Origin: VRUE01 sp963715455 | GTDB taxonomy: Bacteria; Actinomycetota; Thermoleophilia; Solirubrobacterales; 70-9 | Reading direction: 5' to 3' | DNA length: 64,000 bases | NCBI GenBank assembly: GCA_963715455.1 | Contig: OY970245.1 | Coordinates: 310,001-374,000 of the forward strand | Shown here: piece after piece, positions 50,826-58,279 of the stretch | Layout: every line of letters begins with the position of its first letter | How positions within the stretch are numbered: the stretch's first letter is position 1 | Notes under the pieces: model-generated | Database searches by the model: none | The model's input: only the letters and a program-made list of their open reading frames with translations | What the model was told of the DNA's origin: nothing | Program-made: the position numbers and the translations under genes

Positions 50826-50859
50826 CCTATGGACGCCGGCCACTCGGTAGCGTTGGACC

Positions 50860-53685
50860 ATGCTCGCCCTCGCCGAGAGACAGCAGCTTGCCGTCAACCA
50901 CGACGGCGGTCCGCTGCTCCTGGTCGGGCAGGCGGGCAGCGGCAAGACGGAGGCCGTGGCGCGCCGCTTTGCTCGCCTTGCTGGCGATGGCGGCGCGGCC
51001 GAGCGCCTGCTCGTGTTCTGCGCCCGTCCCTCAACCGCGCAGCGATTGACAGAGCGTGTCGAAATGCTTCTCGACGGCGCCTACGAGGAGCTCTGGATCG
51101 GCACCTGGGAGACGCTCTGCGAGCGCCTGCTGCGCGAGCGTTCGACCGCTGCCGGGCTCGATCCCTTCTTCGACGTGCTCGGCCGGGCGGAGAGACTGGC
51201 GATCCTGCTTGACCGACTCGACGAGCTGCCGCTGCGCAACCACGCGATCCGCGGCAACCCGGCGGGTCTGCTCGCCCGGCTGCTGACGCAGGTCGACGAG
51301 ATCAAGGCCGGATCGGAGCTGCCCGAGCCCGAGCTCGCCGAGTTCTGCGCCGCCCACGACCGCATCCTCGCCGAGTCGGGCAACCTCGACCAAGCCGACG
51401 TCTTCCTGCTGCTCGGCAAATTGCTTCACGAGCACGAGGACATTCGCCTGGAGCTTGCCACTCGCTTCGAGCACCTCATGGTCGACGAGTACGAGGAGAC
51501 CACAAAAGCTCAAAAGGCAATCCTCGGGGTCCTGGCCAAGGACAACTCGAACCACCTTTACACCGAAACCGTCCCACCTGCGGATGGCGTGGGGCAGGGG
51601 GGTCGAGGACGTACACCTCGCCCGCAGCACCCCCCTGCCCCACGACAGGACCCGCGGTCGAGCGTCCTAGAGCTGGAGGAGGTCTTTCGCAAGCCGGAGG
51701 TGCGCCACTGGCGCTGCTCGAACGAGCGGGCACAAGCGCAGGCGGTAGCGCGCGAAGCCGAGCACCTGCTCGCCGGCGGCGCGTCGCCTGCTTCGATCTG
51801 CGTGCTTTTCGACGACCCGGCGACTGACGGCGGGGCGGTCGCCGCGGCGATGGAGGAGCGCGGCATCCCCTTTCACCTGGCCGGGCCGGCGGCGCTCTTC
51901 CAGCGTCCCGAGGTGCGCGACGCGATCGCCTGGCTACGCGTGCTCGCCGATCCGGAAGACTCGCCCGCCGCGGCACGCGCCCTGACCCGACCGCCGGTCG
52001 AGCTGCGCTCGGCGGACCTGGCGCGGCTGACGACGATCGCCCGGCGTCGCAAGCTCGACATGGTCTCCGGTTGTGAAGCGGCGCTGGAAAGCCCGCAGAT
52101 CCCCCCCGAGGGGCGCGAGCGCATCCAGTCTTTCCTCAAGCTCTATGGGGAAGCCGCGGCGGCGATGGAGGAACGCCGGGCCGACGTCTTCGTGCGGCGC
52201 CTGATCGAGCGGGTCGGCCTGCGCCGGCAGCGGCTCTTTGCCGCCGAGCCCGAGGTAGCCGAGCGCCTGCTCGGCCTCTCGCGCCTTGCTGAGCTGGCTG
52301 CGACCTGGGCGCGACGCGAGCCGCACGCCTCGACACGGGACTTCGTGCGCTACCTGAGCGCCGTCGCCGAGGCCGGGGTCGAGCCCGCGGGCGGCGCGGA
52401 GCCCATCTCACCGGGAGCGGTGCAGGGCATGGCTCGCGAGGCCGCCAGGGGCATGGACTTCGATCACGCCTTCGTGCTCAATGCTGAGCGCGGTGCCGTG
52501 CAGGCCTGCTCGACCCTCGTCCTCTCGCGGGTCGGACGGGAGGCCGACGAGGCCACAGAGGAGGAGCTACACGAGGAGGAGCTCTTCGGCCCGGCCGAGG
52601 GGCTGCACGCGATCTATCGCAAGCTGCGCGAGGAGGTGCTCGAGGCTTCCTGGCGAGCCGGGCGCGAGCTTTCCGAGCCGCGCCTTGACACGGTCGTCGA
52701 CGTCAACCGGGCGATCGCTCGCCACCTCGAGCTACTCAAGCTGGCCGCGCTCGCCCAGCGGCCCGGCGAGGAGGCGACGGCCGAGGCGATCGAGGCGGTC
52801 AACGGCCTGCTGCGCCAGATCGCCACCCCTGAGCAACAAGCAGAGCTCGACGCCTCCTCGCTCGACGACTACCTGCTCGATTCCGAGCGCGAGCGCGACG
52901 GTCGCAGGCGGTTGATCGCCGCCCGGCACGAGCCCTCGCTGGAAGCCTTCCTGCCACGCCGCGGCGACGGCGCCTTGAGCCTCTCGGCCTCCGACCTCGA
53001 CCTCTACCTCACCTGCCCGCTCAAGTACAAGTTCGGGCGGGTCTTCGGCATTCCTCAGGAGCCGACGATCAACCAGCGCTTCGGCATCCTCATCCACAAC
53101 GTTCTGGAGCGCTTCCACAAGGAGGCCGACGAGGAAGGCTACGAACGGTTGATGGACCTCTTCGAGGCCGGCTGGCGGCGCACCGGCTTCGGTTCCAGCG
53201 ACGACGAGCTGCAGTTCCGCGACCGCGCCCGCGAGGCGATGCGGCTCTACTGGGAGCGCGAGCGCGAGGCCGAAGGTGAGCCGGTCTGGCTGGAGAAGAA
53301 GTTCGACATCCGCATCGGCTCACATCACGTTCGCGGGCGTGTCGATCGTGTCGATCGGCTGCCTGACGGCAGCCACGAGCTAATCGACTACAAGACTGGC
53401 GAACGCAAGAGCGAGGCCGAGCTGGAGAACGATCTGCAGCTCGCCCTCTACCGGCTGGCGGCGCGCCAGGCCTGGGGCCTGGAGGCGAGCAGCGGCAGCT
53501 ACTACTACGTGCTCGACGCCGACAAGGTGGCAGCACCCACCAAGCCCGACGATGCAGAGCGGGTCGAGCGCACCGTGCTCGAGGTCGGCGAGGGCATCCT
53601 CAGCCAGGACTTCGAGCCGCGGCCCTCGCCCACCACCTGCAGCTGGTGCGACTACCGGCTGATCTGCCCGGCGGCTGAGAGCTAG
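50860..53685 (+). CDS. UvrD/RecB-like helicase-nuclease interrupted by a structured repeat
   Basis: The 941-residue chain begins with a UvrD-type helicase: Walker A LLLVGQAGSGKTEAVARRF and motif II HLMVDEYEETTKAQ. The C-terminal part is a RecB/AddB-type nuclease: SASDLDLYLTCPLKYKFGRV, GRVDRVDRL, IDYKTGERK, QLALYRLAA, and CSWCDYRLICP, which with TCP supplies four Cys for an iron-sulphur cluster. Between LAKDNSN and LELEEVFR, where the GDxxQ motif III region belongs, is in-frame sequence from the structured repeat (51578-51657). The product may lack ATP-driven unwinding while keeping the nuclease. Confidence 0.8.
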   Translation: MLALAERQQLAVNHDGGPLLLVGQAGSGKTEAVARRFARLAGDGGAAERLLVFCARPSTAQRLTERVEMLLDGAYEELWIGTWETLCERLLRERSTAAGLDPFFDVLGRAERLAILLDRLDELPLRNHAIRGNPAGLLARLLTQVDEIKAGSELPEPELAEFCAAHDRILAESGNLDQADVFLLLGKLLHEHEDIRLELATRFEHLMVDEYEETTKAQKAILGVLAKDNSNHLYTETVPPADGVGQGGRGRTPRPQHPPAPRQDPRSSVLELEEVFRKPEVRHWRCSNERAQAQAVAREAEHLLAGGASPASICVLFDDPATDGGAVAAAMEERGIPFHLAGPAALFQRPEVRDAIAWLRVLADPEDSPAAARALTRPPVELRSADLARLTTIARRRKLDMVSGCEAALESPQIPPEGRERIQSFLKLYGEAAAAMEERRADVFVRRLIERVGLRRQRLFAAEPEVAERLLGLSRLAELAATWARREPHASTRDFVRYLSAVAEAGVEPAGGAEPISPGAVQGMAREAARGMDFDHAFVLNAERGAVQACSTLVLSRVGREADEATEEELHEEELFGPAEGLHAIYRKLREEVLEASWRAGRELSEPRLDTVVDVNRAIARHLELLKLAALAQRPGEEATAEAIEAVNGLLRQIATPEQQAELDASSLDDYLLDSERERDGRRRLIAARHEPSLEAFLPRRGDGALSLSASDLDLYLTCPLKYKFGRVFGIPQEPTINQRFGILIHNVLERFHKEADEEGYERLMDLFEAGWRRTGFGSSDDELQFRDRAREAMRLYWEREREAEGEPVWLEKKFDIRIGSHHVRGRVDRVDRLPDGSHELIDYKTGERKSEAELENDLQLALYRLAARQAWGLEASSGSYYYVLDADKVAAPTKPDDAERVERTVLEVGEGILSQDFEPRPSPTTCSWCDYRLICPAAES
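51578..51657 (+). repeat. Structured repeat, copy 2, inside a gene
   Basis: Same plan as copy 1: an outer stem 51578-51585/51650-51657 (one mismatch, one wobble), a perfect 15-bp stem 51588-51602/51630-51644, the apical CGAGG-ACGTACA-CCTCG and CCCGCAG, then ACAGGACCCG. The core 51603-51627 is identical to 30492-30516. Stem sequence differs from copy 1 but is again fully self-complementary. It encodes a proline/arginine-rich stretch (GQGGRGRTPRPQHPPAPRQ) in the helicase frame. Confidence 0.8.
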
Positions 53686-53824
53686 GCCGCCTGCCGCGAG
53701 TATCCGCGGCCAAGGCCCTTTTGCTTTTGCTCCAATAGATCTGTTTAATAACCCCCTCTGGGGCGCCTGACAGGCCAGGTGGCCAAGCGACCTCGGCGGC
53801 TAGCCCGCTGGGAAGGAGGCGACG

Positions 53825-54412
53825 ATGGGACTCATCAGGATCTTCGGTCTCGCGCTGATCGTGGCGGCTGCAATGACACTCGCTGGTGGATCGCCGGCAA
53901 TGGCGGAAAGCACGCAGCTGTGCACAAACGACACAAGTAAATGCGAAGAACCGAGTTTCGTTCACTTCGAAACGTCGGAAAAAGGCGCATTTTTAAACGA
54001 AGTCCTCAACGTCAAATGCAGAATGTTAATAACGGGAACGCCTTCGGGCCCTGGGAACCCGGCGACTGTCACTCTTGTGACTCTGAGCTACATCGGCTGC
54101 ACATTTGGGTGCAAAATGACTGGTGAAACATTTGGCACACTATTAATTTTAAAGTCTGGCACCGAATTAGCGACGGTCGCTGCACACAATCTGGTGTTTA
54201 ACGTTAACTGCTTCGGATTCATCAACTGCAGCTACGGTTCGGAAAATCTCACTGGCCACCTGTTAGGTCCCTTAGCGGCCGGCCTTGGGAATAGCCATCT
54301 GACCTACAGCGGAGCGGCGGTCACGGCGGTAAAAGGCGAAAGCTGCCCAGAAACCGCCAAATTAGACGCGTTATTTATTTCTTCCCTGGCTTTTCCGACC
54401 TACCTCAGATAG
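53825..54412 (+). CDS. Secreted Cys-rich hypothetical protein with low-GC codons
   Basis: ATG 53825 follows GAAGGAGG. The 195-residue protein has a signal peptide (GLIRIFGLALIVAAAMTLAG, cleavage near AMAES). The mature part has about eight Cys (QLCTNDTSKCEEP, VKCRMLITG, IGCTFGCKM, VNCFGFINCSYG, ESCPET), suggesting disulphide-bonded beta structure. I do not recognise the family. Third-base use is strikingly AT-rich (runs such as GCATTTTTAAACGAA and CTATTAATTTTAAAG), unlike every neighbour, a sign of transfer or of a different selective regime. The leader 53686-53824 is AT-rich around 53720-53750 and likely holds the promoter. Confidence 0.7.
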   Translation: MGLIRIFGLALIVAAAMTLAGGSPAMAESTQLCTNDTSKCEEPSFVHFETSEKGAFLNEVLNVKCRMLITGTPSGPGNPATVTLVTLSYIGCTFGCKMTGETFGTLLILKSGTELATVAAHNLVFNVNCFGFINCSYGSENLTGHLLGPLAAGLGNSHLTYSGAAVTAVKGESCPETAKLDALFISSLAFPTYLR

Positions 54413-54506
54413 ATCATGAGCCCTCGAGATATTCGGCGGTTCTTCTCCCCTGAGCATCGTCAGTCAGAGGCGGCCGTCCCTGACCCATGGGCGGCGGTCG
54501 CCTCAG

Positions 54507-55373
54507 CTACTGGTCGTTGCCCTGCTGGCGGAGGAACTGCTGGAAATCGCGGGCGATCGTGTCTGCAGACGGTAGGTCTTCGGGATTTTCTAGCTGCTCG
54601 GATTGCTCGGACTCGATCTTTTCTACGAGCTCCTCGATCTCGGGGTTGGCGGCGATCGCCCGGTTGATCTGGTCCTCGTAGCTGGTCGCTTCCTCTTCCA
54701 GATCGGTGGCGTCGACGGCGATGCCGGTCAGCCCCTCGAGCCGGCGCAGCAGGGCGAGCGCCGCTTTTGGGTTGGGGACCGCGGCGATGTAATGAGGAAC
54801 AGCCGCCCAAAGCGAGGCAGAGGTCATGCCAACCTGCCGGCAGCAGTCGTGGACGACGCCAACGATGCCCGTCGGCCCCTCGTAATTGGAGCGCTGTAGG
54901 TCGAGCTCCTCGACCAGCTGATCGTCTGAAGCGATGCCGGTGATCGGCACCGGCAGGGTGTGGGAGACCTCAGCGATCAGCGCACCAAGCGTCACCACCA
55001 TCTCGATGCCGAGCGCGTCGGCAGCCGTGGCGATCGTCTCCGAGAAAGTGCGCCAACGCAGGTTTGGCTCAGTGCCATCGAGCAGCACCAGGTCGCGCTG
55101 GGCGGCGGGCACGCGCACGGCGATCAGGTTGTTTTGGGGCCAGTCGATACGCCGCGTCTGCCCCTCGGTGAGCACGATCGTCGGCCGCGTCGCTTGAAAG
55201 TCGAAGTAGTCCTCGGCGTCCACCCTGGCGATCAGCTCCGAATCGAAGGCCTCGCCGACCGTGCCCAGCGCGGTCGAGGCGGCTGCCGCGGCGTCGTTCC
55301 AGCCCCGGAAGGAGCAGACGAGCATCGGGTTGCGGAGCTGCGGAACCTCGCCTTCCCAAGTAAGTGAGTCCAC
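54507..55373 (-). CDS. PAC2-family (proteasome assembly chaperone-like) protein
   Basis: GTG 55373 gives 288 residues. It has the PAC2 features PMLVCSFRGWNDAAAAASTA, DYFDFQATRPTI and YEGPTGIVGVVHDCCRQVGM with SLWAAVPHYIA, and ends in an acidic helical tail. In actinobacteria such proteins are linked by homology to proteasome assembly chaperones, but a bacterial role is not established. The proteasome genes are not in this window. Confidence 0.85.
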   Translation of the reverse strand: MDSLTWEGEVPQLRNPMLVCSFRGWNDAAAAASTALGTVGEAFDSELIARVDAEDYFDFQATRPTIVLTEGQTRRIDWPQNNLIAVRVPAAQRDLVLLDGTEPNLRWRTFSETIATAADALGIEMVVTLGALIAEVSHTLPVPITGIASDDQLVEELDLQRSNYEGPTGIVGVVHDCCRQVGMTSASLWAAVPHYIAAVPNPKAALALLRRLEGLTGIAVDATDLEEEATSYEDQINRAIAANPEIEELVEKIESEQSEQLENPEDLPSADTIARDFQQFLRQQGNDQ

Positions 55374-55424
55374 GCTTTGAGACTACCGATGGTGCGCTGC
55401 CTCGCCCGTGGGGGAGCGGTCGAC

Positions 55425-55796
55425 TCAGGCGGGCGTCGACAGCGCCCTGCGCACAAGGGTGTAGGCGATGAAGAGGGCGAGGGCAGCGAAGGAGAGTTCC
55501 AGGGCGCGCTCGGGCACCTCGTTGGCGACGACTACGCCGACCAGCACGCCGAGTGGCGAGAGCAAGCCGATCACCGCAGCGTCGCGCAGGCGCACGTTGC
55601 CGTAGGCGTTCTGGCGCAGCGTGCCAACAACGGCGACGATGACGATCATCAGCAGAGAGGTCGACTCGGCCTCGACCTGGGTGAGACCGAGGAAGATGGT
55701 CAGCGCCGGAACGAAGAGCACGCCGCCGCCGACCCCGACCAAGCCTCCGGCAAGGCCACCGGCCGCCGCGACGAGGATGGCGAGCAGCTCATTCAC
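55425..55796 (-). CDS. Half-size TauE/SafE permease, second half
   Basis: The 123-residue protein has about four membrane segments and starts MNELLAILVAAAGGLAGGLV followed by VGVGGGVLFVPALTI, the TauE/SafE repeat motif. Full-length TauE proteins of about 250 residues contain two such repeats in one chain; here each is a separate gene. Its ATG overlaps the stop of the other half (ATGA at 55793-55796), so the two are made together and probably form the transporter as a heterodimer. The substrate is likely an organic or inorganic sulphur anion. Confidence 0.8.
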   Translation of the reverse strand: MNELLAILVAAAGGLAGGLVGVGGGVLFVPALTIFLGLTQVEAESTSLLMIVIVAVVGTLRQNAYGNVRLRDAAVIGLLSPLGVLVGVVVANEVPERALELSFAALALFIAYTLVRRALSTPA

Positions 55797-56176
55797 TTGA
55801 TAATCAGCTCGATCGCAATGGCCAGCAGCAGCGCGGCGAAGAGCAGCGAGACGGCGCGCTGGGGAATGCGCTGCTGGATCGCCGTGCCGGCGATCACGCC
55901 GAGGATCGCTGGGATGGAGAGCCAGAGCGCCGTGCCAACGTGGACGTTGCCGTAGATACCACCCTGGGCGAGTGCCCCGAGCAGGCCGATGAGGACGATC
56001 GCCGCCAAGCTGGTGCCGGTCGCGAGCCGCTCGCCAAAGCCGAACCAGAGGATCAGCAGGGGCACGATGATCGTGCCGCCACCGACGCCGAAGAGACCGC
56101 TGAAGGCGCCCGCCAGGCTGCCGATCGCCGCCAGTCGGAGCAACGGATGGGAAGGCAGCGCGGGTTCCGGAGCCAT
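55793..56176 (-). CDS. Half-size TauE/SafE permease, first half
   Basis: The 127-residue protein has about four membrane segments with LAGAFSGLFGVGGGTIIVPL, the same repeat motif as its partner. It is upstream in the pair. Both halves have normal starts and stops and an ATGA junction, unlike a random frameshift, and each half corresponds to one internal repeat of a full-length TauE. It is divergent from the trehalose-phosphatase gene by 21 bases. Confidence 0.8.
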   Translation of the reverse strand: MAPEPALPSHPLLRLAAIGSLAGAFSGLFGVGGGTIIVPLLILWFGFGERLATGTSLAAIVLIGLLGALAQGGIYGNVHVGTALWLSIPAILGVIAGTAIQQRIPQRAVSLLFAALLLAIAIELIIK

Positions 56177-56197
56177 CGTGCCGCGATACTAGATGCA

Positions 56198-57022
56198 GTG
56201 TCTCCCGATTCAGCGACAGGGGAGGGTGGCGCCCACCGCTCCCGTCTGCTCGACGCGCTGCGCGCCGATCCCCCGCACACGGCCGTGCTCACCGACGTCG
56301 ACGGCACGCTGGCGCCGATCGCCGAGCGACCCGAGCAGGCCGTGGTGCCGCGCGAGGCAAGCGAGCTGCTCTCCAGGCTGAGCGAGCGCTACGGGCTGGT
56401 CGCCTGCATCTCCGGCCGCCAGGCGAACGAGGCCCGGCGCCTGGTCGGCGTCGAGGGCATCGCCTACGCCGGCAACCACGGCTTCGAGCTGCTGCTGCCT
56501 GGGGACGAGGCACCACGGCTCGATCCGGCGCTCGATGGTCGCGAGGACGAGGCGGCCGAGTTCCTCGCCGCCCTTGACCGAGACGAGTTGGCGGATGCTG
56601 GCCTGCGTCGCGAGGACAAGGGGGCGATCCAAGCCCTCCACTGGCGGGGAGCGACCGACGAGAACGGCGCCGACGCCCGCGCCCACGAGATCGCTGTAGC
56701 GGCGGGCAAAGCCGGGCTTGAACCACGTTGGGGCCGCAAGGTGCTGGAGCTGCGCCCGGTCGGCGGTGGCGGCAAGGACGCCGCCGTGGCGGGACTGCTG
56801 AACGGCAGCGAGATGTTCGCCGCGGTCTACGCCGGAGACGACCGCACCGACCTCGACGCCGGCGCCCGGCTGCGTGAGCTTCGCGAAGAGGGGCAGCTGC
56901 AGACTGCGGCCTTCGTCGGGGTTGTCTCGCCGGAGGCGCCCCCCGAGCTCACCGAAGACTCCAACCTGATCGTCGACGGCCCGCAGGGCTGGCTCGACTT
57001 CCTTGTGGAGCTGGCCGCTTAG
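56198..57022 (+). CDS. otsB: Trehalose-6-phosphate phosphatase
   Basis: GTG 56198 gives 274 residues. It is a HAD-superfamily phosphatase: AVLTDVDGTLAPIAERPEQA (nucleophile and acid Asp), CISGRQANEARRLV, YAGNHGFELL, RWGRKVLELRPVGGGGKDAA, and YAGDDRTDLDA (metal site). It removes phosphate from trehalose-6-phosphate to give trehalose. The synthase otsA is not adjacent. The open frame extends well upstream but only antisense to the TauE-like gene. Confidence 0.9.
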   Translation: MSPDSATGEGGAHRSRLLDALRADPPHTAVLTDVDGTLAPIAERPEQAVVPREASELLSRLSERYGLVACISGRQANEARRLVGVEGIAYAGNHGFELLLPGDEAPRLDPALDGREDEAAEFLAALDRDELADAGLRREDKGAIQALHWRGATDENGADARAHEIAVAAGKAGLEPRWGRKVLELRPVGGGGKDAAVAGLLNGSEMFAAVYAGDDRTDLDAGARLRELREEGQLQTAAFVGVVSPEAPPELTEDSNLIVDGPQGWLDFLVELAA

Positions 57023-57024
57023 CG

Positions 57025-57534
57025 ATGCCCTACACCGACTTGCTGCGCGTCACCGTCCTACTCACCGGCGCCGAGGCAACCGCCCTGGCGGCGATCACGG
57101 CGGTGGCGACCAACCGCGAGAGCGACACGCTGACGCTGATCGTCGCCGCTAGCTGGTGGCTGATCGCGCTCGTCGTCGGCTTCTACCTGGGCCGTCCGGG
57201 GCGGGCGGCCGACGACCTGCGTGACGCGCTTGCCAAAGCGCGCACGGCAACCTCGCTGCCGCCCGAGCCCCCGGCGCGCATCATCGTTGGCCGCCTTTGG
57301 CCAATCGGCGTCACCGCCCTGATGGCGGGTGCGCTCGGTGTCTTCTTCCCCGGCGTCGCCGCGATCGGCGCCGGCTACGCGTTGCTCGTCTCGCTCGCCT
57401 GGCACAGCCGCGAGGCCGCCGTGCTCGCCATCGAGCAACGCGACGGCGTCAAGTTCTACGTCGTCCCCAACTCCGCCCTGCGCCCGATCCAGCTGGTCCG
57501 CACCCCGGGCCTGCGCAGCAGCCGTAGGGCCTGA
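57025..57534 (+). CDS. Small integral membrane protein, unknown
   Basis: ATG 57025 lies two bases after the otsB stop. The 169-residue protein has about four hydrophobic helices in two pairs (TGAEATALAAITAVATN, LIVAASWWLIALVVGFYLG, GVTALMAGALGVFFPGVAAI, GAGYALLVSLAW) separated by a charged DDLRDALAKARTATSLP segment. A soluble end follows: IEQRDGVKFYVVPNSALRPI. I do not recognise the family; the operon position suggests only cotranscription. Confidence 0.7.
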   Translation: MPYTDLLRVTVLLTGAEATALAAITAVATNRESDTLTLIVAASWWLIALVVGFYLGRPGRAADDLRDALAKARTATSLPPEPPARIIVGRLWPIGVTALMAGALGVFFPGVAAIGAGYALLVSLAWHSREAAVLAIEQRDGVKFYVVPNSALRPIQLVRTPGLRSSRRA

Positions 57535-57568
57535 ACTCGCGTCCGCAGGCGCGGATAGCTTGGGTTGA

Positions 57569-58252
57569 GTGAAGCTCCACGGACCGATCGCCATCCTCGC
57601 GCTCGCTGCTTCCCTGCTTCTGCCTACTACGGCGGCGGCGATCGACCGGACGATCACGGTCAAGGGCGAAGCGGTCCAGGAGGTCGTCAACGACGCCGCC
57701 GAACTGGGCTTCTCGGTGAGCAAGGAACGCAAGTCGAAGGGCGCGGCGCTGCGCATCGTCGCGGTCCGCATGGCGGCGGTGATCGCCGCGATCAAGGGAA
57801 CGGTCCCCGTCGCCCCCGGTGAGCTGAGCACGGGCGCGATCTCGGTGCGCAAGCTGAGCCGCAACGGCAAGACCCTCTGGCGAGCGGCGGAGAGCGTCAG
57901 CGTCGTCGTCCATCAGCCCGAGCGCTCCGGCGAGCTGGTCAGCGCCGCGGTGAAGGCGGGCGCGACCGGCACACGCGGCCCACGCTTCTTCCCCAGCCAC
58001 CCCGACACCGCCTACAACGACGCCCTGCTAGCCGCCTTCGACCAGGCCAAGGCCAAGGCGGAGGCCCTGGCAACGCGAGCTGGAGCGAAACTCGGCGCTG
58101 TCCTGACGATCGAGGAAGGCCGCGACGTCGTGCCGACGGAAGCCACGGCAGCTCCCCGCAAGAAACGCGGCCCTCGAGGTCCTGCTCCACCTGCCGAACC
58201 CGGCACCTCGAACGTCACCGCCACCGTTCGCGTTGTCTTCGCGCTGGAATAA
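57569..58252 (+). CDS. SIMPL-domain (DUF541) secreted protein
   Basis: GTG 57569 gives 227 residues. A signal peptide (LHGPIAILALAASLLLPTTA) is followed by ITVKGEAVQEVVNDAAELGF, the conserved opening strand of SIMPL/DUF541 proteins (usually GxGxxxxxPDxAxxxxGV). The C-terminal core reads YNDALLAAFDQAKAKAEALA and RAGAKLGAVLTIEEG. A Pro/Arg linker (PRKKRGPRGPAPPAEPG) precedes the last strand. These proteins are periplasmic or surface exposed and of unclear function. Confidence 0.83.
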   Translation: MKLHGPIAILALAASLLLPTTAAAIDRTITVKGEAVQEVVNDAAELGFSVSKERKSKGAALRIVAVRMAAVIAAIKGTVPVAPGELSTGAISVRKLSRNGKTLWRAAESVSVVVHQPERSGELVSAAVKAGATGTRGPRFFPSHPDTAYNDALLAAFDQAKAKAEALATRAGAKLGAVLTIEEGRDVVPTEATAAPRKKRGPRGPAPPAEPGTSNVTATVRVVFALE

Positions 58253-58279
58253 GCGGAGCAGCTAGAGCGTCCCGACGCC

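Noticed and set aside
53752..53763. CCCC-TCT-GGGG mini-hairpin upstream of the Cys-rich secreted gene
   Set aside because: Four base pairs with a three-base loop is too weak to claim as a terminator or riboswitch; the surrounding leader matched no riboswitch core I know.
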